Origin: Hydrogenophaga sp. IBVHS2
Lineage (GTDB): Bacteria; Pseudomonadota; Gammaproteobacteria; Burkholderiales; Burkholderiaceae_C
NCBI RefSeq assembly: GCF_002127215.1
Contig: NZ_NFUT01000005.1
Location: 124,001 to 188,000 of the forward strand
Reading direction: 5' to 3'
DNA length: 64,000 nt
Each line of letters starts with the position of its first letter. Position 1 is the stretch's first letter. Below, piece after piece: positions 1 through 11,463 of this stretch. The position numbers were made by a program, and so were the translations under genes. The notes below the pieces were generated by a model, which saw only the letters and a program-made list of their open reading frames with translations, made no database searches and was not told where the DNA came from.

Positions 1-1
1 C

Positions 2-523
2 GCCACCGTTTCCTCTGCCCCGCTGGGCCTGCGTCAAGCCGCCCCGGCATCCGTCCGTCCGGCCACCGCACCCCGCAGCATCCAGGCGCGTGGTCTGGCC
101 GCCCTCCTGCTCGCCGGCGTGGTTGCCGCCATGGTCCTGGTGGCCGATCACCTGGTCAGCACCTGGGCCGACGGTCACCTGTTCCTGGCCTGGGTCATGC
201 TGTGGGTGATCGTGTTCGCCGGCTTCGCCCTGTTTGCCGACACCGCCCGCGCCGTGGCCCGCCGCACCCTGGCCGGTCTGGACCAGTGGGCCGCCGCCCG
301 TGCCCAGGCCCGTGCCGAAGAGCGCCTGTGGGACATCGCCCGCGCCGACCCGCGCGTCATGGCCGAGCTGGTGCAGGCCCGCGGCCGTGCCGAGGTGGAC
401 GAGCCGCTGTCCCTGATCGCTGCTCCGGCCGCGAGCGCCCCGGCCCCGACCGAGGAAACCCTGTCGGTCTGGGAGAAGATCGGTCGGCAGCGCGCCGCCC
501 GCGCCCTGGCCTACCGCATCTGA
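2..523 (+). CDS. Partial membrane protein, 5' end outside window
   Basis: The frame is open from base 2 to the stop at 523, so the true start lies upstream; 173 codons are visible. Two hydrophobic segments are seen, one around LAALLLAGVVAAMVLVAD and one around LAWVMLWVIVFAGFALFA. A charged, Ala/Arg-rich C-terminal tail of about 100 residues follows (AQARAEERLWDIARADPR). A GTG at 119 could serve as a start, but it would cut into the first membrane segment. I do not recognise the family. A strong terminator hairpin follows the stop. Confidence 0.6.
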   Translation, partial: ATVSSAPLGLRQAAPASVRPATAPRSIQARGLAALLLAGVVAAMVLVADHLVSTWADGHLFLAWVMLWVIVFAGFALFADTARAVARRTLAGLDQWAAARAQARAEERLWDIARADPRVMAELVQARGRAEVDEPLSLIAAPAASAPAPTEETLSVWEKIGRQRAARALAYRI

Positions 524-564
524 CCCGCCGTCCCGCGCGTGTCGCGCCGGTCAGCGGCGCCCAC

Positions 565-595
565 AAAAAAGCCACCGGATCGGTGGCTTTTTTTT
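565..595. terminator. Bidirectional Rho-independent terminator
   Basis: A perfect stem GCCACCG (571-577) / CGGTGGC (581-587) with a GAT loop is flanked by an A-run (565-570) and a T-run (588-595). It can therefore terminate both the left-edge gene (+) and pckG (-). Confidence 0.9.
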
Positions 596-669
596 CGCCC
601 GGCGGGGTGTCACCAGGGGGAGACCCGGTGCCGGCAGGTCGTGCCGGCACCGGTGGTTCGGCTCTGCCC

Positions 670-2526
670 TCAGGCGGCCAGGCGCTGTTCGATGCGCGCC
701 TTCGTCTCCTCGAGCTCACGGGGAAGATGGTGCCGGAGCTGCTGGAACAGCTCGCCGTGCAGGGCGAGTTCCTGGGTCCATGCAGCCTTGTCGATGTGGG
801 TCACGGTCTGGTACTGCTCGGCCGAGAAGTTCAGGCCCTCCCAGTGGATGTCCTGGTAACGCGGGCTGATGCCGAAGGCGTGTTCCACGCCCTGGCCGCG
901 GCCTTCCAGGCGGTCGATCATCCACTTGAGCACGCGCATGTTCTCGCCGAAACCGGGCCAGACGAACTTGCCGGCCTCGTCCTTGCGGAACCAGTTGACG
1001 CAGAAGATGGCCGGCAGCTGGGCGCCCTTGGCCTTGAGCTGGGCACCCAGGTTCAGCCAGTGCTGGAAGTAGTCGCTCATGTTGTAGCCGGCGAAGGGCA
1101 GCATGGCGAACGGGTCGCGGCGCACCACGCCCTGGGCGCCGAAGGCCGCGGCGGTGGTCTCCGAGCCCATGGTGGCGGCCATGTAGACGCCCTCGGTCCA
1201 GTCGCGGGCCTCGGTCACCAGCGGCACGGTGGTGCTGCGGCGGCCGCCGAAGATGAAGGCATCGATCGGCACGCCGGCCGGATCGTCCCAGGCGCTGTCC
1301 AGGGCCGGGTTGTTGGTGGCGGCCACGGTGAAGCGCGCGTTGGGGTGGGCGGCCTTGGCGCCGGTTTCCTTGGCGATCTGGGGGGTCCAGTCCTTGCCCT
1401 GCCAGTCGATGGCGTGGGCCGGGGCCTCGCCCATGCCTTCCCACCACACGTCACCGTCGTCGGTGAGGGCCACGTTGGTGAAGATCACGTCGCGGTCCAG
1501 GCTGGCCATGCAGTTCGGGTTGGTCAGCGTGTTGGTGCCCGGGGCCACGCCGAAGTAGCCGGCTTCCGGGTTGATGGCGTGCAGGCGGCCGTTGGCCTGG
1601 GGCTTGATCCAGGCGATGTCGTCGCCGATGGTGGTGACCTTCCAGCCCTCGAAGCCCTTGGGCGGGATCAGCATGGCGAAGTTGGTCTTGCCGCAGGCGC
1701 TGGGGAAGGCGGCTGCCACGTGGTACTTCTTGCCCTCGGGGCTGGTCACGCCCAGGATCAGCATGTGCTCGGCCAGCCAGCCCTGCTGGCGGCCCATGGT
1801 GGAGGCGATGCGCAGCGCAAAGCACTTCTTGCCCAGCAGCGCGTTGCCGCCGTAACCCGAGCCGTAGCTCCAGATCTCGCGTGTTTCGGGGTAGTGGACG
1901 ATGTACTTGGTCTCGGGGTTGCAGGGCCAGGCGGTCTTGTCGCCTTCGCCTTCGGCCAGCGGCGCGCCCACGGTGTGCACGCAGGGAACGAAGTCACCGT
2001 CGGCGCCCAGCACGTCGAACACGCCCTTGCCCATGCGGGTCATGAGCTTCATGTTCACCGCCACGTAGGCGCTGTCGGAGAGCTCGATGCCGATGTGGGC
2101 AATCGGGCTGCCCAGCGGGCCCATGCTGAACGGCACCACGTACATGGTGCGGCCGCGCATGCAGCCGTCGAACAGGGGCTGCAGGGTGGCGCGCATCTCG
2201 GCCGGGTCCTTCCAGTTGTTGGTCGGGCCGGCGTCTTCCTGGCGCTGCGAGCAGATGAAGGTTCGGTCTTCCACGCGGGCCACGTCCGACGGGTCGGACC
2301 AGGCGAGGTAGCTGTTGGGGCGCAGTTCGGGGTTCAGGCGCTTGAGGGTGCCGGCGTCCACCAGCTGCTGGCAGAAGCGGTCGTATTCCTCGTCGCTGCC
2401 GTCGCACCAGACGATCCGGTCGGGCTTGCACAGCGCGGCCATGTCGGCCACCCAGGCGATCAGCCGGGCGTGCTTGACGTACGAGGGGGTGTTGAGGGAC
2501 AGGCCCTGCATCACGGGTGAGTTCAT
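670..2526 (-). CDS. pckG: Phosphoenolpyruvate carboxykinase (GTP)
   Basis: This 618-aa enzyme interconverts oxaloacetate + GTP and PEP + CO2 + GDP in the cytoplasm, for gluconeogenesis and anaplerosis. The GTP-type kinase-1 loop [11 protein letters not shown] is near residue 271-282, followed by GDDIAW. The length matches the family (about 600-620). I chose ATG 2526 (MNSPVMQG), which has a GGAG-containing stretch about 10 nt upstream; the upstream GTG/ATG extension is not family-like. It is a monocistronic minus-strand gene ending at the 565-595 terminator. The upstream region holds tandem direct repeats and an AT-rich -10-like element. Confidence 0.97.
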   Translation of the reverse strand: MNSPVMQGLSLNTPSYVKHARLIAWVADMAALCKPDRIVWCDGSDEEYDRFCQQLVDAGTLKRLNPELRPNSYLAWSDPSDVARVEDRTFICSQRQEDAGPTNNWKDPAEMRATLQPLFDGCMRGRTMYVVPFSMGPLGSPIAHIGIELSDSAYVAVNMKLMTRMGKGVFDVLGADGDFVPCVHTVGAPLAEGEGDKTAWPCNPETKYIVHYPETREIWSYGSGYGGNALLGKKCFALRIASTMGRQQGWLAEHMLILGVTSPEGKKYHVAAAFPSACGKTNFAMLIPPKGFEGWKVTTIGDDIAWIKPQANGRLHAINPEAGYFGVAPGTNTLTNPNCMASLDRDVIFTNVALTDDGDVWWEGMGEAPAHAIDWQGKDWTPQIAKETGAKAAHPNARFTVAATNNPALDSAWDDPAGVPIDAFIFGGRRSTTVPLVTEARDWTEGVYMAATMGSETTAAAFGAQGVVRRDPFAMLPFAGYNMSDYFQHWLNLGAQLKAKGAQLPAIFCVNWFRKDEAGKFVWPGFGENMRVLKWMIDRLEGRGQGVEHAFGISPRYQDIHWEGLNFSAEQYQTVTHIDKAAWTQELALHGELFQQLRHHLPRELEETKARIEQRLAA

Positions 2527-2830
2527 GGGACGGCTCCAGAGTGAATGTGCGGCGCGCCCCACAGACACTGACAGCCACAGGACCCACGCGGGACGGCTGC
2601 GGCTGTCGGTGTCTGCAAGGCAGATTCGTGCGGTCGGCGCTCAGGGCTGCGGCAGCGTTTGGCTGGTGCAGCAATGTGCGGGCGCGCTGACGGGTGATCG
2701 CGGCGTCCGGTGGGCGGGTCGGCCAGTGCCCTTATTTTAGGCAAGCCCCCGTCAGGTTACCGACGGGTTACATGCAAAGCCCGCATAACGTGATGCGGTA
2801 TCCGGACCCGTCGGGACAGGCTGGCGAAAG
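2527..2830 (-). promoter_or_regulatory. pckG upstream region with tandem GTAACC repeats
   Basis: No gene is visible in this stretch. On the minus strand, two GTAACC direct repeats (plus positions 2766-2771 and 2755-2760) are spaced exactly 11 bp, one helical turn. They sit just upstream of a TAAAAT -10-like element (2733-2738). No convincing -35 hexamer is present, which would fit an activator-dependent promoter. The rest of the 2527-2700 leader shows nothing I recognise. Confidence 0.4.
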
Positions 2831-2860
2831 AAAAGGCCGGCCGCCTTTCGGCGTCCGGCC
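2831..2860 (-). terminator. Terminator of the 47-aa membrane protein gene
   Basis: Read on the minus strand, GGCCGG-A-CGCC / GGCG-G-CCGGCC with a GAAA tetraloop is followed by TTTTCTTT. This is a classic Rho-independent terminator lying 22 bp after the stop of the small gene at 2883. Confidence 0.85.
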
Positions 2861-2882
2861 TGGTCGGCAGGGCGGGTGGCGA

Positions 2883-3026
2883 TCAGGCCATGAAGACGGC
2901 GATGAAGGCCAGCAGGAACATCAGCACGGCGCCGGCCACCGGCAGGACGATGGGCATGTGGGGGACGATCGACTCCACCAGGTCCTGGGGCTGATCGGCG
3001 GGCGTGTGGTGATCGTGGTGCGACAT
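2883..3026 (-). CDS. Small single-span membrane protein (47 aa)
   Basis: The frame runs further upstream, but the supported start is ATG 3026 (MSHHDHHTPADQ), with GGAG 10 nt upstream. The product has a His/Asp-rich N-terminus (four His in the first seven residues) and one long hydrophobic helix (IVLPVAGAVLMFLLAFIAVF) that ends the protein. It has its own strong terminator, so it is a real transcription unit. I do not recognise the family. The His-rich N-terminus could bind metal, but that is speculation. Confidence 0.7.
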   Translation of the reverse strand: MSHHDHHTPADQPQDLVESIVPHMPIVLPVAGAVLMFLLAFIAVFMA

Positions 3027-3091
3027 GGTGGGAATGCTCCGTGAATATGAACGAACTGACGCGATTTTAGAGGAAGCACCGGCCCGAGAGT

Positions 3092-3499
3092 TCACAGCAG
3101 GGCGCAGGTGCTGCTGACGCGGCACACGCTGCGGCCGTCATCGGCCCCGCGCAGGTCGACCTCGCCGAACGCCAGCGCCTTGCCCGCACGCAGCACCCGG
3201 GCCTCCACCAGCAGGTCCTGGCCCGAGAGCGGGCGCAGGAAACTGCTGGACTGCTGCACCGTGGTGCAGGGCCGGAAGGCCCCGAAATGGTGGATGAGGG
3301 CCAGCACCATCACCGTGTCGGCGGCCGACATCATGGCCTGACCGCAGAGGGTCCCGCCTTCGCGCGTGAGCCGCTCGGACACGGGCAACCGGGCCACCAC
3401 CACACCCGGTCCGGGCGCGGCCTGCACCTGCAGCCCCAGGTCCTTCACCCAGGGCGCAAACAGGTCGGACAGGGCGGTCTGGAGTTCGGTGGGTGTCAT
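3092..3499 (-). CDS. PaaI-family hotdog thioesterase
   Basis: This 135-aa protein has the hotdog-fold thioesterase pattern: EGGTLCGQAMMSAADTVMVLA (the central helix with its GG and the catalytic Asp region), then PCTTVQQSSSFLRP and a C-terminal strand block. Such enzymes hydrolyse acyl-CoA thioesters in the cytoplasm; the substrate cannot be deduced. The start ATG 3499 has GGAG upstream. It begins 17 bp after the ilvA stop on the same strand, so the two are probably co-transcribed. Confidence 0.85.
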   Translation of the reverse strand: MTPTELQTALSDLFAPWVKDLGLQVQAAPGPGVVVARLPVSERLTREGGTLCGQAMMSAADTVMVLALIHHFGAFRPCTTVQQSSSFLRPLSGQDLLVEARVLRAGKALAFGEVDLRGADDGRSVCRVSSTCALL

Positions 3500-3516
3500 C
3501 GGGTTCTCCGGTGGGT

Positions 3517-4716
3517 TCAGACGCGCCGGGCCTGGAAACCGGCGCCGCGCAGCCGGTCGAGCACGGCGTCCACATGCTCGTGGCCCCGGGTCTGGAGCAC
3601 CAGCTCGATCTCGACGTTCTGGGCCGCCAGCAGGGTGAAGGCGCGCTGGTGATGGACTTCATCGATGTTGGCGCCTGCTTCGGCCACCAGGGCCGTGATG
3701 CGGGCCAGGTTGCCCGGCACGTCGCGGGCATTCACCGCTATCCGGGCTAGCCGGCCGGCCCGCACCATGCCGCGCTCGATGATGGAGGCCAGCAGCAGCG
3801 GATCGATGTTGCCGCCGCACAGCACCAGCCCCACCTTCTGGCCATCGAAGCGCCCCCGGTGCCGGATGAGTGCGGCCAGGCCGGCGGCACCGGCGCCCTC
3901 GACCAGGGTCTTCTCGATCTCCAGCAGCATGACGATGGCCTGCTCGATGTCGCCCTCGTCCACCAGCAGCCAGTCGTCCACATGCCGGCGGGCCAGGGCC
4001 TGGTTGAGTTCGCCCGGCGAGCCGACCGCAATGCCTTCGGCAATGGTGCTGGTGCCCTGGGGATGGTGGGTGCCGCACAGGGCATTGACCATGGCCGGAA
4101 AGCGCTCGGTCTGCACGCCCACCACCCGGATGCCCGGCTTGAGCGCCTTGGCGGCCACCGCCATGCCGCCGATGAGGCCGCCGCCGCCCACCGCGATCAC
4201 CAGCGTGTCCAGGTCGGGCTGGGCACGCAGCATCTCCAGCGCGATGGTGCCCTGGCCGGCGACGATGGCCGGATCGTCGTAAGGGTGGACGAACACCAGC
4301 CCCTGGGTGGCGGCCAGCTCGCGCGCATGGGCACGCGACTCGTCCAGCGTGTCGCCGTGCAGGACCACCTCGGCGCCGAAGCCCCGGGTGCGCTCCACCT
4401 TCACACCGGGCGTGAAGCGCGGCATGACGATGACCGCCCGGATGCCCAGGCGCTGCGCGTGGTAGGCCACACCCTGGGCATGGTTGCCGGCGCTCATGGC
4501 CACCACCCCCCGGGCCCGCTCCTCGGGGCCGAGCTGGCTGAGCTTGTTGCAGGCCCCGCGTTCCTTGAAGGAGGCGGTGTACTGCAGGTTCTCGAACTTG
4601 AGGAAGACCTGGCAGCCCACCAGCTGCGACAGGGTGCGCGACTCGACGCAGGGTGTGTCGAGGAGCTGGCCGCTCAGGCGGGTGGCAGCGGCTTCGATGT
4701 CATGGAGTGCGAGCAT
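3517..4716 (-). CDS. ilvA: Threonine ammonia-lyase (threonine dehydratase)
   Basis: This 399-aa PLP enzyme deaminates threonine to 2-oxobutyrate, feeding isoleucine synthesis or threonine breakdown. The PLP lysine is in ASFKERGACNK; the glycine-rich phosphate cup is VGGGGLIGG. The C-terminus carries one ACT domain (RIAVNARDVPGNLARIT...), as in the short TdcB/IlvA-like class with a single ACT. ATG 4716 (MLALHDIEAAATRL) matches the family N-terminus; the upstream frame extension is spurious. A divergent AAA+ gene starts 147 bp away. A tdcB-like catabolic role is also possible. Confidence 0.92.
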   Translation of the reverse strand: MLALHDIEAAATRLSGQLLDTPCVESRTLSQLVGCQVFLKFENLQYTASFKERGACNKLSQLGPEERARGVVAMSAGNHAQGVAYHAQRLGIRAVIVMPRFTPGVKVERTRGFGAEVVLHGDTLDESRAHARELAATQGLVFVHPYDDPAIVAGQGTIALEMLRAQPDLDTLVIAVGGGGLIGGMAVAAKALKPGIRVVGVQTERFPAMVNALCGTHHPQGTSTIAEGIAVGSPGELNQALARRHVDDWLLVDEGDIEQAIVMLLEIEKTLVEGAGAAGLAALIRHRGRFDGQKVGLVLCGGNIDPLLLASIIERGMVRAGRLARIAVNARDVPGNLARITALVAEAGANIDEVHHQRAFTLLAAQNVEIELVLQTRGHEHVDAVLDRLRGAGFQARRV

Positions 4717-4862
4717 CGGGCCATTGTGCCGTCCGATGCCGGCAAAAGCCCCCGCAATGGCGGCCATCATCCACTTCCATCCGGCATGAAGCTGGGTTAT
4801 GGTCATCTCGCGGACAGGCCCTGCCTGCCCGCCGCCAGCCAGTCCGCCCAGGAGGTGCAACG

Positions 4863-7262
4863 ATGAGCCGACGCACGTCGCCGCTGCCCGCAACCGGTCG
4901 CCCGCTCCCCGATGCCCGGGAGAGCCGGCTGGGTTGCGCCGGTGAGGTCCGCACCGACGGCCGTGTGTTCGTGCCGCCGGGTCTGCGGCAGGCCCCGGTG
5001 CTCGACCTGATGTGCTCGCATTTCGTGCTCACCCTGGCGGCGCGGCAGGGCCCGCGCTTCAATGTGCGGCGGGACCTCAACACCCTGCTCTCGCTGGCCG
5101 GCCGGCACCTGGTCTGGCCCCACACCGTGCTGGCGCGCCTGCGCGAGTTCCTGCAGCGGCGCTGCAAGGACAACGACCTGTGGGCCGGCCACGATGTCCT
5201 GGGCACCGCCGCCTTCATGGAGCGCTACGGCGTGTGGCGCGGGCCGTACGAAGAGGGCACGCTGTTCTTCTACCTCGACGAATACGCCAAGGAGTCGCCC
5301 AAGGACCTGCTCTCGGTGCTCTCGGTCACGGGCGACTGGCTCGCCCAGGCCCTGAAGAAGCAGAGCACGCTGGTGGAGAAGAACATCGATGCGCTGGCGG
5401 CGCTGCTGCAGCTCAACCGGGCCGAGCGCGCGCTGCTGCTCTACGGCACCCTGGCCCGCTACCAGCGCGACCTGCGCTCGATCCTGGTCGAGTTCAAGGT
5501 CAACAACGCGCCCGAGGCCTACGCGGCCATTGCCGAGGTGGCCGGTGTGAAGGCCAGCGAGGTGGGCGAGGCGCTGCGGGCCGGTTCGCGGCTGGAGCGC
5601 ATCGGCATGGTCGAGAACCTGATCTCCGAGCACAACATCACCGACCTGGCCGACCTGATGAAGGTCAGCGAGAAGCTGCCGCCGGTGCTGATGCGCGAGT
5701 ACCGCTCCGAGAGCGAGCTGATGGCCGTGTTCACCCGGCCGGCGGCCCGGTCCACGCTGAGCGAGCGCGACTTTGCCTACGTGGGCGAGGACGTGCGTCT
5801 GCTGTGCGGCCTGCTGCGCGAGGCGGTGGCGCGCAAGGAGGCCGGCATCAATGTGCTGCTGTACGGCCCGCCGGGCACCGGCAAGACCGAGCTCGCCCGG
5901 GTGGTGGCCCAGGCCGCCGGGCTGGAACTGTTCGAGGTGGAATACGCCGACCGGGACGGCAATGCGCTCTCAGGCCGAGACCGTTACCGATCGCTGCAGA
6001 TCGCCCAGGTGTTCCTCAAGGGCATGGCGCACTCGGCGCTGCTGTTCGACGAGGTGGAAGACGTGTTCCCCCCGATCTCCAGCGAAGCCGCCCAGCTCAT
6101 GGCGCGGGCCGAGCATGTGAGCGCACCCCACACCGGCAGCGTCAGCGGCAAGGCCTGGGTCAACCAGGTGCTCGAATCCAACGCGGTGCCCACGCTGTGG
6201 GTCACCAACCGCATCGAGCAGATCGACCCGGCCTTCCGGCGGCGTTTTGCCTACCACCTGGAGCTCAAGAGCCCGCCGCCTGGCGCCCGCGAGCAGCTGG
6301 TGCGCACCGCACTCGACGGCGTGCCGGTGAGCGACGGCCTGGTGGCCCGGCTGACCGAGCGCAAGGGCCTGACGCCGGCCCAGATCCGCACCGCGGTGCG
6401 GTTCGCCCAGCTGGCCCAGGGGCCGCGCCCGACCGGTCGGCGTCGCCCGGGTGTGCCTCCGCTGGACGATCTGATCGAGCGCCAGTTGCGCAACGCCGAC
6501 CATGCGCTGGGCCGCAAGCCCGACCCGGCGCAGCGTCCGGTGGTCACCCAGTACAGCCTGGACATGCTCAACGTGGAATCCCGCCACCCGGTGGCCCGCA
6601 TCATCGAGGCGCTCAAGGCGCGGGGCCACGGCTGCCTGTGCTTCCACGGTGCGCCCGGCACCGGCAAGACGGCACTGGCCGAGCACATCGCCCAGCAGCT
6701 CGACCGTCCGCTCATGATCCGCCGCGCCAGCGATCTGGTGAGCAAGTTCGTGGGCGAGACCGAGCAGCAGATGGCCGCCATGTTCCGCGAGGCCGAGGCC
6801 GAACGCGCGGTGCTCCTGCTGGACGAGGCCGACAGCTTCCTGCAGGACCGGCGTGGTGCCCAGCGCACCTACGAGGTGACCGAAGTCAACGAGATGCTGC
6901 AGGGCATGGAGCGCTTTGCCGGCATCTTCATCTGCACCACCAACCTGATGGACAGCATCGATCAGGCGGCGCTGCGGCGCTTCACCTTCAAGATCCGGTT
7001 CCGGCCGCTGACGGCCGAGCAGCGCGAGGCCATGTTCGTGGTGGAGGCGTTGTCCGGCGACGCCGGGCGGCTCGATGCGGACGCCCGGCAGCGGCTGGCG
7101 CGGCTGGAGCAGCTGTGTCCGGGGGACTTTGCGGCCGTGAAGCGTCAGGCCGAGATCCTGGGCGAGGCGCTGGCGCCCGGGGAGTTTCTGGACCAGCTCG
7201 AGGCGGAGCACCGCATCAAGCCGGAGGTGCGCGAGTCGCGCCGGCTCGGCTTCATGGCCTGA
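4863..7262 (+). CDS. Double-AAA+ ATPase of unknown function
   Basis: This 799-aa protein starts at ATG 4863 behind a textbook AGGAGGTG ribosome site. Residues 1-310 form an all-alpha-looking N-terminal region without known motifs (FNVRRDLNTLLSL, SPKDLLSVLSVTGDWL, KVSEKLPPVLM). Two AAA+ modules follow. Module 1 has Walker A GPPGTGKTE at about 335 and Walker B LLFDEVEDVF at D396-E397. Module 2 has Walker A GAPGTGKTA at about 596 and Walker B LLLDEADSF at D654-E655. Both have TN(R/L) sensor-1-like segments and RRF boxes where arginine fingers or sensor 2 sit. The modules look like the SpoVK/CDC48 class (COG0464), but the N-terminus does not identify a partner or substrate. Confidence 0.8.
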   Translation: MSRRTSPLPATGRPLPDARESRLGCAGEVRTDGRVFVPPGLRQAPVLDLMCSHFVLTLAARQGPRFNVRRDLNTLLSLAGRHLVWPHTVLARLREFLQRRCKDNDLWAGHDVLGTAAFMERYGVWRGPYEEGTLFFYLDEYAKESPKDLLSVLSVTGDWLAQALKKQSTLVEKNIDALAALLQLNRAERALLLYGTLARYQRDLRSILVEFKVNNAPEAYAAIAEVAGVKASEVGEALRAGSRLERIGMVENLISEHNITDLADLMKVSEKLPPVLMREYRSESELMAVFTRPAARSTLSERDFAYVGEDVRLLCGLLREAVARKEAGINVLLYGPPGTGKTELARVVAQAAGLELFEVEYADRDGNALSGRDRYRSLQIAQVFLKGMAHSALLFDEVEDVFPPISSEAAQLMARAEHVSAPHTGSVSGKAWVNQVLESNAVPTLWVTNRIEQIDPAFRRRFAYHLELKSPPPGAREQLVRTALDGVPVSDGLVARLTERKGLTPAQIRTAVRFAQLAQGPRPTGRRRPGVPPLDDLIERQLRNADHALGRKPDPAQRPVVTQYSLDMLNVESRHPVARIIEALKARGHGCLCFHGAPGTGKTALAEHIAQQLDRPLMIRRASDLVSKFVGETEQQMAAMFREAEAERAVLLLDEADSFLQDRRGAQRTYEVTEVNEMLQGMERFAGIFICTTNLMDSIDQAALRRFTFKIRFRPLTAEQREAMFVVEALSGDAGRLDADARQRLARLEQLCPGDFAAVKRQAEILGEALAPGEFLDQLEAEHRIKPEVRESRRLGFMA

Positions 7263-7287
7263 GCCGGGCGCTGCCGCGCGGTGCTGC

Positions 7288-7629
7288 TCAGTGCAGCGTC
7301 ATGGGCCGGGACGGAATCTCTTCCGGCGAGTAGTCCGGGTGGTGTTCCACGAAGAACTGCAGCTTCTCGTCCAGGCGGGCGATGCGGCGGTTGGCTTCGG
7401 ACTCGCAGTGGTGCTTGGACACCAGGTTGAAGATCTTGCTGCGCAGGAACCACAGGTCCTTGGGATGCTGCGCCAGCATGAGGGCCGCATGGATGCGCCC
7501 GCGCAACGGGTCCTCGATGTCGGCCAGCACGGCGTGGAACTCGTCCACCAGAAAGTCCAGCTCCAGCACCTGGGTGTGCTGGTAGTGGGGTGTCGCGGCT
7601 TTCTTGAACCAAGGCAGCTTGAAAAACAT
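7288..7629 (-). CDS. Conserved-looking hypothetical protein (113 aa)
   Basis: ATG 7629 (MFFKLPWFKK) has AGGAGA 7 nt upstream and is preferred to the longer frame. The product is soluble, rich in His, Leu and acidic residues (VDEFHAVLADIEDPLRGRIH, DLWFLRSKIFNLVSKHH), and probably alpha-helical. No family is recognised. It converges on the double-AAA+ gene, with 25 bp between stops. A perfect 8-bp inverted repeat lies 22-41 bp upstream of its start. Confidence 0.65.
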   Translation of the reverse strand: MFFKLPWFKKAATPHYQHTQVLELDFLVDEFHAVLADIEDPLRGRIHAALMLAQHPKDLWFLRSKIFNLVSKHHCESEANRRIARLDEKLQFFVEHHPDYSPEEIPSRPMTLH

Positions 7630-7651
7630 GCCGCTCTCCTGTCGGGAAATC

Positions 7652-7670
7652 CAGGGGGAACATCCCCCTG
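7652..7670. repeat. Perfect inverted repeat upstream of the 113-aa gene
   Basis: CAGGGGGA (7652-7659) / TCCCCCTG (7663-7670) with a 3-nt ACA loop. It sits just 5' of the ribosome site of the minus-strand gene, so it may be an operator or a 5'-UTR hairpin. There is no T-run on either strand to make it a terminator. The rest of 7630-7798 shows nothing else. Confidence 0.5.
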
Positions 7671-7798
7671 CTATCCACGACATCGGCACGCCAAAGCAGC
7701 CGCTTGAGGCCGTGACGGGTTTCACAGGTCACCCCGCCGACGAACGGTTCGGGCTGTCAGACCTAGGTTCTCGACCAGGCTGCCGAAAACTTGAGGGC

Positions 7799-9700
<1,902 letters not shown>

Positions 9701-9704
9701 CGGC

Positions 9705-10124
9705 TTACATCTGTTCCCAGGGCAGGCCTTCGAAGCGCCAGCCGTTCACGCTGGAGCGCTTGAAGTGCTCGTTGAGCTCGCCCTCGAAACCGTTGACCAC
9801 ATGGCTCACGTCGGTGAAGCCGGCGGCCTCCAGGGCCCGGCCGGCGTCCAGCGTGCGCTTGCCGCTGCGGCAGATCAGCAGGATGGGCCGGGCCTTGTCG
9901 CCCGCCTCGGCTTCCACCGCGCGGGCAAAGCGGGCGGGATCGGGCGTGAGGTCGGGGTATTCGTACCAGGGGATGTTCTCGACGCCGGGCGGGCGGCCCA
10001 CATAGAGCGACTCGATCTCCATGCGCACGTCCACGAACAGCGGCGGTGCCTCGCCACGGGCTTCGCGGGCCTGCCGTTCGGCCTGCAGCCAGGTCCAGGC
10101 CTGCGTGGGGGAGAGGTGCTTCAT
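9705..10124 (-). CDS. Single-domain rhodanese-like sulfurtransferase
   Basis: This 139-aa cytoplasmic rhodanese domain carries the active-site loop ICRSGKRT, with the catalytic Cys and the basic CRSGKR pocket of persulfide-forming sulfurtransferases. It shows the usual FVDVR start and [10 protein letters not shown]-terminal signature. It lies immediately upstream of recQ. Its start is 50 bp from the divergent metH half, so the regulatory space is very short. Confidence 0.9.
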   Translation of the reverse strand: MKHLSPTQAWTWLQAERQAREARGEAPPLFVDVRMEIESLYVGRPPGVENIPWYEYPDLTPDPARFARAVEAEAGDKARPILLICRSGKRTLDAGRALEAAGFTDVSHVVNGFEGELNEHFKRSSVNGWRFEGLPWEQM

Positions 10125-10162
10125 GGGCGGTGATTGTCGGGGATTTCAGGCCGGGGTCTTCC

Positions 10163-10168
10163 TACAAT
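10163..10168 (+). promoter_or_regulatory. -10 element of metH N-terminal half; probably leaderless
   Basis: TACAAT ends 6 nt before ATG 10175. A start site 7 nt downstream of this -10 would coincide with the A of the ATG, and there is no Shine-Dalgarno sequence between. The -35 region is poor: TTGTCG at 10134 is 23 bp away, too far for the usual spacing. Confidence 0.45.
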
Positions 10169-10174
10169 GACGGG

Positions 10175-11233
<1,059 letters not shown>

Positions 11234-11283
11234 TCCCCGGGCCGGCATTCCCGGTCGGCGCCTGGGGTCATTTCGGCCCTTGG

Positions 11284-11289
11284 CATAAT
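11284..11289 (+). promoter_or_regulatory. Putative -10 of the terC transcript
   Basis: CATAAT lies about 15 bp before the conserved GGGGAGTAG of the riboswitch, the right place to start an mRNA at its 5' edge. No good -35 is visible at 16-18 bp (CTGGGG region). Confidence 0.4.
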
Positions 11290-11297
11290 CCGCAATC

Positions 11298-11450
11298 CCT
11301 TCAAGGGGAGTAGTCACCCGCCACCCGGCGTCACGCCGGGCCTTCGGCGGGCGGCGTTCTCGTCAATCCGCAGCCTCACCGCTGCCGGGAACTGCCCAAC
11401 CGGCGCCACGCCGGTTGCTGACAAGACCTTGGGGTGTTCGTCAACACCAA
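11298..11450 (+). ncRNA. yybP-ykoY (Mn2+) riboswitch
   Basis: The leader of the TerC gene contains both hallmark elements of the yybP-ykoY family: CAAGGGGAGTAGTC at 11302-11315 and TGACAAGACCTTGGGG at 11419-11434. These are the two loops that dock to bind Mn2+. Several GC-rich hairpins lie between them, and a GTGTT-cgtc-AACAC hairpin precedes the GAGG ribosome site. Family members respond to Mn2+ and commonly sit before TerC/Alx or MntP genes, as here. Confidence 0.88.
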
Positions 11451-11463
11451 TCCGAGGTATTTC

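Noticed and set aside
202-2520. 772-aa plus-strand open frame opposite pckG
   Set aside because: Crosses the 565-595 terminator and the antisense of pckG; codon pattern typical of a shadow.
2694-3044. 116-aa plus-strand frame opposite the 47-aa protein
   Set aside because: Runs through the minus-strand terminator hairpin and has no motif.
10134-10168. TTGTCG...TACAAT as a full sigma-70 promoter of the metH half
   Set aside because: Spacing of 23 bp is too long; only the -10 was kept.
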